This document shows positions 1 through 6,621 of a stretch of DNA of 6,621 nt, piece by piece (the first letter of the stretch is position 1; each line of letters begins with the position of its first letter). Source of the stretch: an uncultured Eubacteriales bacterium (lineage in GTDB: Bacteria > Bacillota > Clostridia > Christensenellales > Aristaeellaceae); assembly GCA_944353735.1 (NCBI GenBank), contig CALVPU010000127.1, positions 1 through 6,621 on the forward strand, read 5' to 3'. A program made the translations under genes and the position numbers. The notes under the pieces are model-generated. The model saw only the letters and a program-made list of their open reading frames with translations. It searched no databases and was not told the DNA's origin.

Positions 1-740
1 TCCTCCGTGCCGGTGCCGCAAATCGTGGGGTATTCGGCATCGTCGTCGATGTAGAACTTGATCTCGCCCTCGCCCCACCAGCCGGCGTTGTTCGAGCCCC
101 ACGCCATGTAGGTTCCGACATACTGTCCCCTGCCCTCGACGCCGTCGAGGATGACATAATTTTCCTTATAGGGCAGCGGATTGACGCGGCGGAACTGGGC
201 GTGGAAGTACGCGATGTCTTCGGGCACATCGTCGAGCGTGTAGTCGATCTGATAGTACATCGTCACCGGTTCCTCGGCGCGGTTTTCGAGGGTCATGCGG
301 CAATGTTTGCGGAAAGGCATCTGCCAATAGCAGTTAAAGGCGCTGCCGGGGTTGACGCACACCGGCAGGGAGCTGATCTGGGCGTACTCATTCCAGCCCA
401 TGCAGAAAAAATCGCCGATCGGGCACTCGACGGAAGGATTCTCCGCGCCGTCCCAATAGATGCGCAGGATGGTGTTGCGCCAGCGACCGGTGGGCGTCAG
501 CCAGATATGATTGATGGTTCCAGGACCATCAATGGCGGCGATTTCGACCGTCGACTGCGCCGGCATGACGATGAAGGGATTGACCTTCCAACCGATGCCC
601 AGATCGCGCGCCGCGCGCTGGGCGCTGCCCTGCTCGAGGGGGCACATGCCGCCCTTGCCGGGAGCGCCGGTGGGGTTCTCGGGGCTGATGGAGCGCGTCT
701 TGCCGCTGCCGAGCCGATAGAGCGTGGACAAATCGAGCAT
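1..740 (-). CDS. DUF2961 / GH172-family protein (N-terminal part, runs off the left edge)
   Basis: This leftward gene reads without a stop for 246 codons to the window edge, so its C-terminus is missing. The N-terminus contains a TRSISPENPTG...GKGGM block (about residues 15-32), then PGTINHIW (73-80), RIYWDGAENPSVECPIGDFF (93-112) and GWWGEGEIKFYIDDD (220-234). It ends inside a GTGTE motif (242-246). These blocks are characteristic of the DUF2961 family, now glycoside hydrolase family 172, whose characterised members cleave fructofuranosyl or arabinofuranosyl linkages. The catalytic acids of the family lie in this last region, and E224/E226 and E246 are plausible equivalents, though I cannot align them exactly. 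No signal peptide is visible, so a cytoplasmic location is likely. I chose the ATG at 740 because AAGGA (754-750) sits 9 nt upstream of it. An in-frame ATG at 749 directly abuts the same AAGGA and is less likely. The gene is divergent from an oligosaccharide/peptide-type ABC importer, so it may process the imported solute. The family call is firm; the exact substrate is unknown. Confidence 0.9.
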   Translation of the reverse strand, partial: MLDLSTLYRLGSGKTRSISPENPTGAPGKGGMCPLEQGSAQRAARDLGIGWKVNPFIVMPAQSTVEIAAIDGPGTINHIWLTPTGRWRNTILRIYWDGAENPSVECPIGDFFCMGWNEYAQISSLPVCVNPGSAFNCYWQMPFRKHCRMTLENRAEEPVTMYYQIDYTLDDVPEDIAYFHAQFRRVNPLPYKENYVILDGVEGRGQYVGTYMAWGSNNAGWWGEGEIKFYIDDDAEYPTICGTGTE

Positions 741-766
741 TGTCTTCATTCCTTTCCGAATCATTT

Positions 767-784
767 GCCAAGTCGAATTTTGGC
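767..784. repeat. Inverted repeat at the predicted start of the leftward transcript
   Basis: GCCAA (767-771), an 8-base spacer and TTGGC (780-784) form a short perfect inverted repeat. It covers roughly +4 to +21 of the predicted leftward transcript, a common place for a repressor operator. It could equally be a weak leader hairpin or chance, since the arms are only 5 bp. Confidence 0.3.
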
Positions 785-793
785 TTCACAGGC

Positions 794-823
794 ATTATAA
801 CCAAGGTCCCTTTCTCCTGTCAA
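794..823 (-). promoter_or_regulatory. Consensus sigma-A-type promoter for the DUF2961/GH172 gene
   Basis: Read on the minus strand, TTGACA lies at 823-818 and TATAAT at 799-794, separated by 18 bp. Both hexamers match the housekeeping sigma consensus exactly. The predicted transcription start is near 787, giving a leader of about 47 nt to the ATG at 740. This is a prediction from sequence only. A promoter this strong suggests either high constitutive expression or control by a repressor bound nearby. Confidence 0.75.
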
Positions 824-879
824 TATCGCGGAGCACATCCGACACGATTTTATAAAACGCACATATTTAAGTCAATCTG

Positions 880-895
880 TGATAAATTTGTATCA
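880..895. repeat. Inverted repeat TGATA-N6-TATCA, possible operator
   Basis: TGATA (880-884) and TATCA (891-895) are perfect inverted arms around a 6-base AT-rich spacer. The site lies between the two divergent promoters, about 57 bp upstream of the leftward -35 and about 97 bp upstream of the rightward -35. This position would suit an activator or a looping repressor shared by both units. The arms are only 5 bp in AT-rich DNA, so chance is possible. No regulator gene is visible to pair it with. Confidence 0.3.
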
Positions 896-992
896 TATCA
901 TCGGCGCTCAATCGTTTTTGCTGACCTGCATTTCATTTAAATCTCAACACAAACCTGTGCAAGAAATGCAAAACGGCTGACAACTTCTGCGA

Positions 993-1022
993 TTGTACGA
1001 ATGACATAATTGTGATTATAAT
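993..1022 (+). promoter_or_regulatory. Probable sigma-A-type promoter of the transporter operon
   Basis: TTGTAC (993-998) and a perfect TATAAT (1017-1022) are separated by 18 bp. The start of transcription would fall near 1029, leaving a leader of roughly 90 nt before the binding-protein ATG. The -10 is consensus and the -35 matches at four of six positions. It is the best forward promoter I find upstream of the operon. Confidence 0.65.
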
Positions 1023-1044
1023 ACTCACATAAGTACAAAATCTC

Positions 1045-1054
1045 AGGCGTGCCT
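1045..1054. repeat. Short palindrome AGGC-GT-GCCT just downstream of the operon promoter
   Basis: AGGC (1045-1048) and GCCT (1051-1054) are perfect inverted arms around GT. The site is at about +17 to +26 of the predicted transporter transcript. The 2-base centre is too short for an RNA hairpin loop, so if functional it would be a DNA operator half-site pair. The arms are only 4 bp and the evidence is weak. Confidence 0.2.
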
Positions 1055-1072
1055 AACAATATACGTGTAGGA

Positions 1073-1095
1073 TTTAGCGGCAAAGTGCCGTTAAA
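1073..1095 (+). repeat. 10-bp stem inverted repeat in the leader of the transporter mRNA
   Basis: TTTAGCGGCA (1073-1082) and TGCCGTTAAA (1086-1095) pair over 10 positions, with one G-U pair and a 3-base AAG loop. The element lies in the predicted 5' leader, ending 13 nt before the Shine-Dalgarno sequence at 1109. As DNA it is a near-perfect 23-bp palindrome-like operator. As RNA it is a small hairpin that could stabilise the message or set ribosome access. No U-run follows it, so it is not a terminator. Confidence 0.5.
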
Positions 1096-1108
1096 CAAAA
1101 TATGGAAT

Positions 1109-1115
1109 GGAGGAG
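1109..1115 (+). promoter_or_regulatory. Shine-Dalgarno sequence of the binding-protein gene
   Basis: GGAGGAG lies 6 nt before the ATG at 1122. It is strong and well spaced, and it fixes the start codon in front of a typical signal peptide. Confidence 0.85.
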
Positions 1116-1121
1116 ACTTGA

Positions 1122-3014
1122 ATGAAGAAGATCCTGTCACTCGCCATCATCGCAATGATGTTGATGGCAATGGCGACCTCCTTCGCGTTCGCGGAAGAGA
1201 CCACCATCGCAGGAACGCCGAGAAGTCAGACACTCGTTGTTGAAAACCTCGTCGGCGTTGTCAGCAATCCCGGGCAGCACAACCCCTACATGTCTGGTAC
1301 GAACTTTGACGGCGGTCTGCGCCAGCTCGTTTTCTCGAACCTCTGGGAAATGAATACGATCCAGGGCGTTCAGATTCCCGATCTGGCTGCCGAAATGCCC
1401 ACGCCGCTGAACGATGACTACACCAGCTTCAGCATCAAGCTGACGGAAGGCATCAAGTGGAGCGACGGCGAGGACTTCGACGCCGAGGATGTCGTGTTCA
1501 CGATCAATGAACTGCTTCGCCTGCAAGACCAGCTTCCGCTCGCCGCTTCGCTCGCCACCCATGTGGAATCTTGCGAATACGTTGACAAGTACGAGCTGAT
1601 CATCAACACGGTGGGCAGCCATCCGCGCCTTGCGGAAGATCTGGGCGTTACCGTCTGCGGCAACGACATACTGCGCATCATCCCCGAGCACTATTGGAAG
1701 GATCATGATCTGACCACCGATCTGTGGGAAGATCCGATTGGTACCGGCCCCTACACGCTCACCGATTACGATCCCAACGGCTACTGGTTCCTCTACACGC
1801 TGCGCGAAGATGCCGAATTCTCTGACATCGGCGTGCTGACGGGCAAGGTGCCGAAGCCGCAGTACGTGCTCTTTACCGCCTACGGCACTGAGGAGCGCAA
1901 GACGATGGCGATGCTCAACAACGAAGTCGACGTGCTCTGCGATATCTCTCCCGAGGCTTGGGAAGTGCTGCAGGCCGGCAACCCGAATGTCGCCTGCTGG
2001 CTGCCTGAGTATCCCTATGGCTGCTTCGACGATCCGTGTGAGCGCGGCATTCAGTTCAACTGCGACGTCGAGCCGTTTGATCAGATTGGCGTCCGCTGGG
2101 CAATGGCGCTGTCGCTGGACATCGTGCAGGTTTCGATGGACACCTTCAGCGGTCAGATGCGCGTCTCTCCGCTGTGCATGCCGCCGACGACCTTCATGAG
2201 CGAAGCGTTCCACAAGGAAATGCGTCAGCAGTTGATTGATTACACTTGGGAAGACGGCTATCAGCCCTTCGACAAGGACTACGCGCTGAAGCTGCAGGAA
2301 ACCCTGCTCTCCGAGGGCTACGACATCGTCGCCGACATGACCGAGGAAGAGCTGGTCGACCTGTTCGGCATCGGCTGGTGGAAGTACGACACCGCCAAGG
2401 CGGAAGAGCTGATGATCGAAGCGGGCTGCGAGCGCGACAGCGAAGGCTTCTGGTGCTACAACGGCGAGCGCATCACGTTCGAAATCGTTGCCCCGTCCGG
2501 CTTTGAGACCCAGTCCGAGCGCTTGGCGTACGCCTGCCAGTCTCAGTGGTACGAGTTTGGCTTTGACGTCACTGTCCAGGCAAGCGAGGCAAGCTACTTC
2601 CATAACTGTGCCTCTCCCGGAAACTACACCGCTGGCGCTTGGTGGCCGTCCTGCGGCGTCATGCAGGATCTGTACTCCCAGCTCCGCGGCTGGCACAGCG
2701 ACTACTATCGCCCGATCGGCGAGAGTTCCGTCGGTTCCACGAGTCGCTTCGAGAGTGAACGCCTCGACGCGATCCTCGACGAGATGGCTCCTCTGCCCAG
2801 CGGCGAAGAGACTTACGAGCTCTCCAAGGAAGCGCTGATGGTCATGGCGGACGAAGTCGCCTGGCTGCCGATGTTCGGCACCTCCAAGCTGGTCCCGACC
2901 AATTCCACCTACTGGACCAACTTCCCGGATTCCGAGAATCCGTACAATGGTCCGTGGTGGTGGTGGAGCTGCTTCAAGTTCATTATCACCGAGCTTGAGC
3001 CGGTTGCCGCCTGA
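1122..3014 (+). CDS. ABC transporter substrate-binding protein, family 5 (peptide/nickel/oligosaccharide type)
   Basis: This 630-residue exported solute receptor captures substrate outside the membrane and delivers it to the permeases encoded just downstream. Residues 1-24 form a Sec signal peptide: a KK N-region, a hydrophobic core and an AFA cleavage site before EE. There is no lipobox cysteine, so this is not a typical lipoprotein. The SBP_bac_5 hallmark, KLTEGIKWSDG followed by DFDAEDVVFTI, spans residues 106-128. A later YDTAKAEELMIEAG segment is also typical of the family. Unusually for an exported protein, the sequence has 14 cysteines, four of them clustered at C292, C301, C306 and C314. 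It also has 22 tryptophans, including four in a row at 612-615 (a TGG repeat). The length is slightly above the usual 500-600 residues. The family is clear. The substrate is not: a peptide is the default, while the divergent DUF2961/GH172 gene suggests an oligosaccharide. Confidence 0.93.
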   Translation: MKKILSLAIIAMMLMAMATSFAFAEETTIAGTPRSQTLVVENLVGVVSNPGQHNPYMSGTNFDGGLRQLVFSNLWEMNTIQGVQIPDLAAEMPTPLNDDYTSFSIKLTEGIKWSDGEDFDAEDVVFTINELLRLQDQLPLAASLATHVESCEYVDKYELIINTVGSHPRLAEDLGVTVCGNDILRIIPEHYWKDHDLTTDLWEDPIGTGPYTLTDYDPNGYWFLYTLREDAEFSDIGVLTGKVPKPQYVLFTAYGTEERKTMAMLNNEVDVLCDISPEAWEVLQAGNPNVACWLPEYPYGCFDDPCERGIQFNCDVEPFDQIGVRWAMALSLDIVQVSMDTFSGQMRVSPLCMPPTTFMSEAFHKEMRQQLIDYTWEDGYQPFDKDYALKLQETLLSEGYDIVADMTEEELVDLFGIGWWKYDTAKAEELMIEAGCERDSEGFWCYNGERITFEIVAPSGFETQSERLAYACQSQWYEFGFDVTVQASEASYFHNCASPGNYTAGAWWPSCGVMQDLYSQLRGWHSDYYRPIGESSVGSTSRFESERLDAILDEMAPLPSGEETYELSKEALMVMADEVAWLPMFGTSKLVPTNSTYWTNFPDSENPYNGPWWWWSCFKFIITELEPVAA

Positions 3015-3030
3015 TTCTAAAGCACACAAT

Positions 3031-3062
3031 ACGAGGGGGAGTGCCCCGGCACTTCCCCTCGT
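3031..3062 (+). repeat. Strong intercistronic hairpin between binding-protein and permease genes
   Basis: ACGAGGGGGAGTGC (3031-3044) pairs with GCACTTCCCCTCGT (3049-3062) over 14 positions including one G-U, closing a 4-base CCCG loop. It begins 16 nt after the binding-protein stop codon. No U-tract follows, so it is not a complete intrinsic terminator. Such hairpins between a binding-protein gene and its permease genes commonly protect the upstream message from 3' decay or cause partial termination. Either would give an excess of binding protein over membrane components. That role is inferred here from position and structure. Confidence 0.8.
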
Positions 3063-3085
3063 CTCTATCGAAAGATGTGCCGATC

Positions 3086-3092
3086 GAGGAGG
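3086..3092 (+). promoter_or_regulatory. Shine-Dalgarno sequence that sets a GTG start for the first permease
   Basis: GAGGAGG lies 8 nt before the GTG at 3101. The open frame extends upstream to a GTG at 3041, but that codon lies inside the hairpin stem, lacks a comparable ribosome site and would add 20 polar residues. The GTG at 3101 is therefore the supported start. Confidence 0.88.
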
Positions 3093-3100
3093 TATCGCCC

Positions 3101-4096
3101 GTGCGATTGACAAAGTTTATTCTTTCCAGAATCATGGTCTGGCTATTAACGATTCTCGTCGGAATTACAGTCGTATTCTTTTTACAACGCATGATGCCTT
3201 CTGATCCGATCGAAACCATGATCAGCAAGATGACATCAATGGGAACAAATCTCTCTCCTGAAGCATTGGAAGCAATGCGCGAGTCCCTGCGCAGGCAGTA
3301 CGGGCTCGAAGGAACGCTGTTTGAACAATATTTGTCGACAATCACAAGGCTTGTCCATTTCGACTTCGGTCTTTCTATGGCAAACTACCCCACGCCCGTA
3401 GCGCAGATGATCGGGCAGGCGCTGCCATATACCGTCTGCCTGCTGATGACCACCACGATCCTATCGTGGATCATCGGCAACGCCATCGGCCTGCTGGCAG
3501 GGTTTAAGAAAAATAAATGGTACTCCAAGACGCTCGAAACGGTCAGCATGTGCATCTATCCCACGCCCTATTTCATGGTCGCGCTGGTCATCATGATCCT
3601 GATGGCGTACGTCAAGCAGTGGTTCCCGCTGGTGCCGTCGTTCGACGATTTCACCTTCACGTGGGCGTGGTTCAGCGACGCGGTCTACAATTCCTTCATG
3701 CCGGCGCTGTCGCTGATGCTGGTCGGCACGGGCTGGTGGATCATCAGCATGAAGGCGCTCTCCTCCAACGTCGCCGAGGAGGAATACGTCAATTACGGGC
3801 GCATGAAGGGCCTGACCGAGGCGACCATCGGCTACCGCTATGTGTTCCGCAACTCGATCCTGTCGCAGGTGACCGCGCTGGCGCTGCACATCGGCGGCGC
3901 GTTCGGCGGCTCGCTGATGTGCGAGATCATCTTCGGTTATCCGGGCGTCGGACAGATGGTCAATACCGCGATCAACAACTCCGACTACAACCTGCTCACC
4001 GGCGTGATCTTCATCTCAATCTTCGCCGTCGCCACGGCGACGCTGCTGATCGACCTGATCTACCCGCTGATCGATCCGCGCATCCGCAACAGCTGA
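3101..4096 (+). CDS. ABC transporter permease, DppB/OppB-like
   Basis: This 331-residue integral membrane protein is one half of the translocation channel. A first membrane helix at about residues 11-30 ends in the FFLQRMMPSDP segment typical of OppB/DppB N-termini. Five further hydrophobic helices lie at about 108-134, 147-172, 199-218, 253-277 and 299-322. The cytoplasmic EAA loop, which contacts an ATPase, runs from about 226 to 255 (EEEYVNYGRMKGLTEATIGY). It is followed by the conserved IIFGYPGVGQM segment (276-286) and a C-terminal IDPRIR. The start is GTG, fixed by its Shine-Dalgarno site. The first 250 bases or so are visibly poorer in G+C than the rest of the gene. The next gene follows after 19 nt, so it is in the same operon. 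The family is firm and the solute unknown. Confidence 0.93.
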   Translation: MRLTKFILSRIMVWLLTILVGITVVFFLQRMMPSDPIETMISKMTSMGTNLSPEALEAMRESLRRQYGLEGTLFEQYLSTITRLVHFDFGLSMANYPTPVAQMIGQALPYTVCLLMTTTILSWIIGNAIGLLAGFKKNKWYSKTLETVSMCIYPTPYFMVALVIMILMAYVKQWFPLVPSFDDFTFTWAWFSDAVYNSFMPALSLMLVGTGWWIISMKALSSNVAEEEYVNYGRMKGLTEATIGYRYVFRNSILSQVTALALHIGGAFGGSLMCEIIFGYPGVGQMVNTAINNSDYNLLTGVIFISIFAVATATLLIDLIYPLIDPRIRNS

Positions 4097-4115
4097 GCTG
4101 AAAGGAGTGTTTGCC

Positions 4116-4976
4116 GTGAACGAAGGATACAAGGCAAGTTTCAGGCAGATTTGGAAGTCCATGAGCCTGCGGTTCAAGATCGGCCTGTGCATCGTGGCGT
4201 TCTTTCTCGTCATCAGTTTCGTCCTGTACTGGTTCAGTCCCGGCGACGTGATGGCGCTGAGCACCTACAAGCGCAACCAGCCGCTGAGCTGGGAGCACCC
4301 GCTGGGCACCAACCGTCAGGGGCAGGACATCTTCTGGCTGCTGGTGGAATCCATTCATAACTCGATGGTCGTCGGCATCGTCGTCGCCATCGCCGCAACG
4401 GTCATCGGCGTGCTCATCGGCCTGTTTTCGGGCTTCGTCGGCGGCGCGGTCGACCGCGTGATCATGTTTATCTGCGACTCGATCATCGTCATTCCCTCGC
4501 TGCCGATTTTGATCCTGATGGGATCAATGCTTCGCGGTCGCGCGTCGCTGATGATGATCGCGGGAATCCTCATACTGTTCAACTGGCCTTGGCCGGCGCG
4601 TCAGGCGCGCTCGATGGCGCTGACGATTCGCGAGCGCGAATTCGTCAACACGGCGCGCTTCTCCGGAGAAGGGCTGTTCAAAATTGTCTGCGTGGAGATC
4701 GTGCCGCACGTGTTGTCGTGGGCAATGGCGAATTTCGTCAACACCGTGTTGGTTGCCATCGGCTCGGAAGCCTCGCTGGCGGTGCTGGGCCTGTCCTCCA
4801 CCACGACGCCGACGCTGGGCAACATGATCTACTGGGCGCGCCAGTATCAGGCGATCATGCTCAAGCAGTGGGTCTGGATCGGCTCGCCGGTGCTGGCGAC
4901 GTCGATCATGTTCATTGGCCTGTTCCTGACCTATACCGGCTATAACGAGTACGTCGCAAAGAAGAGGGGGCGCTGA
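4116..4976 (+). CDS. ABC transporter permease, DppC/OppC-like
   Basis: This 286-residue membrane protein is the second half of the importer channel and partners the DppB-like permease encoded upstream. An N-terminal helix at about 21-40 is followed by HPLGTNRQGQDIF (61-73), the hallmark of OppC/DppC proteins (usually HPLGTDxxGRD). Here Q replaces the common R before D. Hydrophobic helices follow at about 83-108, 115-138, 145-159, 200-225 and 255-273. The EAA-type loop is at about 172-199 (REREFVNTARFSGEGLFKIV) and is followed by LAVLGLS (221-227). The GTG start at 4116 is chosen because AAAGGAG (4101-4107) lies 8 nt upstream. An in-frame GTG at 4107 overlaps that site and cannot use it. The downstream ATPase gene starts 3 nt after the stop, suggesting translational coupling. 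Confidence 0.93.
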   Translation: MNEGYKASFRQIWKSMSLRFKIGLCIVAFFLVISFVLYWFSPGDVMALSTYKRNQPLSWEHPLGTNRQGQDIFWLLVESIHNSMVVGIVVAIAATVIGVLIGLFSGFVGGAVDRVIMFICDSIIVIPSLPILILMGSMLRGRASLMMIAGILILFNWPWPARQARSMALTIREREFVNTARFSGEGLFKIVCVEIVPHVLSWAMANFVNTVLVAIGSEASLAVLGLSSTTTPTLGNMIYWARQYQAIMLKQWVWIGSPVLATSIMFIGLFLTYTGYNEYVAKKRGR

Positions 4977-4979
4977 GCG

Positions 4980-5942
<963 letters not shown>

Positions 5943-5952
5943 GGGAAGACAC

Positions 5953-6621
5953 ATGGCGAACAACCTGCTTGAAGTCAAGGACCTGACCAAGGAATTCAAG
6001 ATCGGCGGCATGCTGTCCCGCAAGAAGATGCGCGCCGTGGACCACGTGTCCTTCACGCTGCCTGCCGACCGCCCGGTGATCCTGTCGGTCGTCGGCGAAT
6101 CCGGCTGCGGCAAGACCACGCTGACGAAGATGATCCTGCGCCTGCTCTCCCCCACGTCCGGCTCCATCACGCTCGACGGCAAAAACTGCCTGAGCCGCCG
6201 CGAGATCGCCGACCCCAAATTTCGCACCATGGTGCAGCCCATCTTCCAGAACCCGTTCGACGCCTTTTCCTCGCGCCGCCAGGTAATCCGCTATCTGATG
6301 GACACGGCGATGAGCTACGGCGGCTGCAAGGACCGCGCCGCGGGAATCGAGGCGGTGCGCAAGGCGCTCAAGTCCGTAGGCATGAGCTACGAGGTCGTCA
6401 ACGGCAAGTACGCCACGCAGTTCTCCGGCGGCGAGCTGCAGCGCATCTCCATCGCCCGCGCGCTGATCACCTCGCCGAAGATCATCATCGCCGACGAGCC
6501 GGTCGCCATGATCGACGCATCGCTGAAGATCAATATCGTCAACCTGTTCAAGCAGCTCAAGGACGAATACGGCATCAGCTTCATCTACATCACCCACGAC
6601 CTCTCCACGGCGTACTACGTC
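5953..6621 (+). CDS. Oligopeptide-type ABC transporter ATPase, DppF/OppF-like (cut by the right edge)
   Basis: This is the second ATPase of the importer; 223 residues are visible with no stop before the window ends. The expected full length for the family is roughly 320 residues. Motifs seen are Walker A GESGCGKTT (48-56), Q-loop in FQNP (Q99), signature FSGGELQR (157-164), Walker B IIIADE (177-182), an IDAS D-loop (187-190) and switch His215. The signature reads FSGGE rather than the classical LSGGQ. The catalytic Glu182 is present, so the site looks competent. GAGGG (5941-5945), overlapping the previous stop codon, lies 7 nt before the ATG, with a 10-nt intergenic gap. This indicates the same operon as the preceding ATPase gene. 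The C-terminal extension lies outside the window and cannot be judged. Confidence 0.94.
   Translation, partial: MANNLLEVKDLTKEFKIGGMLSRKKMRAVDHVSFTLPADRPVILSVVGESGCGKTTLTKMILRLLSPTSGSITLDGKNCLSRREIADPKFRTMVQPIFQNPFDAFSSRRQVIRYLMDTAMSYGGCKDRAAGIEAVRKALKSVGMSYEVVNGKYATQFSGGELQRISIARALITSPKIIIADEPVAMIDASLKINIVNLFKQLKDEYGISFIYITHDLSTAYYV

Larger units (their letters stand above)
741..1121. other. AT-rich divergent intergenic control region
   Basis: This 381-bp stretch separates the leftward DUF2961/GH172 gene from the rightward transporter operon. It is clearly more AT-rich than the flanking genes. It holds the two outward-facing promoters, the two ribosome binding sites and several short inverted repeats, all listed separately. 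AT-rich palindromes TTTTATAAAA (848-857) and ATTTAAAT (935-942) are also present. I see no convincing protein-coding or RNA gene; the short open frames here lack family-like sequence and cross the control signals. No clear catabolite-responsive (cre) element was found. Confidence 0.8.

Noticed and set aside
201..800. 199-codon plus-strand open frame over the DUF2961 gene
   Set aside because: The minus strand of the same region encodes conserved DUF2961/GH172 blocks throughout. The plus frame also runs across the leftward ribosome binding site and into the leftward promoter.
966..982. Possible catabolite-responsive element (TGCAAAACGGCTGACA)
   Set aside because: It resembles the cre consensus only if extra bases are allowed between the conserved positions. 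The spacing does not fit, so it is not called.
937..1140. Small open frames in the intergenic region (740-940 plus, 937-1140 minus)
   Set aside because: They overlap promoters, the leader hairpin and the start of real genes, lack ribosome sites and resemble no known small protein.
2955..2966. Four tandem TGG codons as a microsatellite or phase-variable repeat
   Set aside because: The repeat is only four units of a triplet and cannot shift the reading frame. It is noted as a Trp run in the binding protein rather than a variable repeat.
3041..3100. 20-residue upstream extension of the first permease from a GTG at 3041
   Set aside because: The start codon lies inside the hairpin stem without a good ribosome site, and the added residues are polar and unlike the family. 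The GTG at 3101 has a strong Shine-Dalgarno at ideal spacing.
1137..3113. 658-codon open frame on the minus strand, opposite the binding-protein gene
   Set aside because: It lies wholly antisense to a gene with clear family motifs and a signal peptide. Its composition is a low-complexity shadow of GC-rich codons, it has no recognisable motif, and it spans the intercistronic hairpin.

Overview
The window is about 6.6 kb of bacterial DNA. The coding sequence is GC-rich and is split by one AT-rich intergenic stretch. Purine-rich Shine-Dalgarno sequences, sigma-A-like promoters and short gene spacings point to a Bacillota (Clostridia-type) organism. The G+C-rich codon use and the non-lipoprotein binding-protein signal peptide fit an anaerobic gut or rumen clostridial lineage such as Christensenellales. 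That placement is an inference, not a database result.

Layout: positions 1-740 hold the N-terminal part of a leftward gene for a DUF2961 / glycoside hydrolase family 172 protein, cut by the window edge. Positions 741-1121 are an AT-rich divergent control region. It has a perfect-consensus -35/-10 promoter for the leftward gene, a good promoter for the rightward operon, and three or four short inverted repeats that could be operators or RNA hairpins. From 1122 to the right edge runs a five-gene operon for one ABC importer of the peptide/nickel/oligosaccharide (Opp/Dpp) type. Its order is binding protein, permease B, permease C, ATPase D and ATPase F, with the last gene cut by the window edge. 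Intergenic gaps are 86, 19, 3 and 10 nt. The 86-nt gap holds a strong GC-rich hairpin without a U-tract.

How the genes fit together: the exported binding protein would capture a solute, the two permeases form the membrane channel, and the two different ATPases drive import. The family alone would suggest peptides. The divergently paired DUF2961/GH172 gene, a family with characterised fructofuranosidase and arabinofuranosidase members, makes a furanose-containing oligosaccharide a reasonable alternative substrate. The shared control region suggests co-regulation. No regulator gene is visible here.

I see no mobile element, CRISPR array, tRNA or rRNA, and no clearly novel system. The points most worth checking are the sugar-versus-peptide question, the cysteine- and tryptophan-rich non-lipoprotein binding protein, the intercistronic hairpin, and the control-region repeats.
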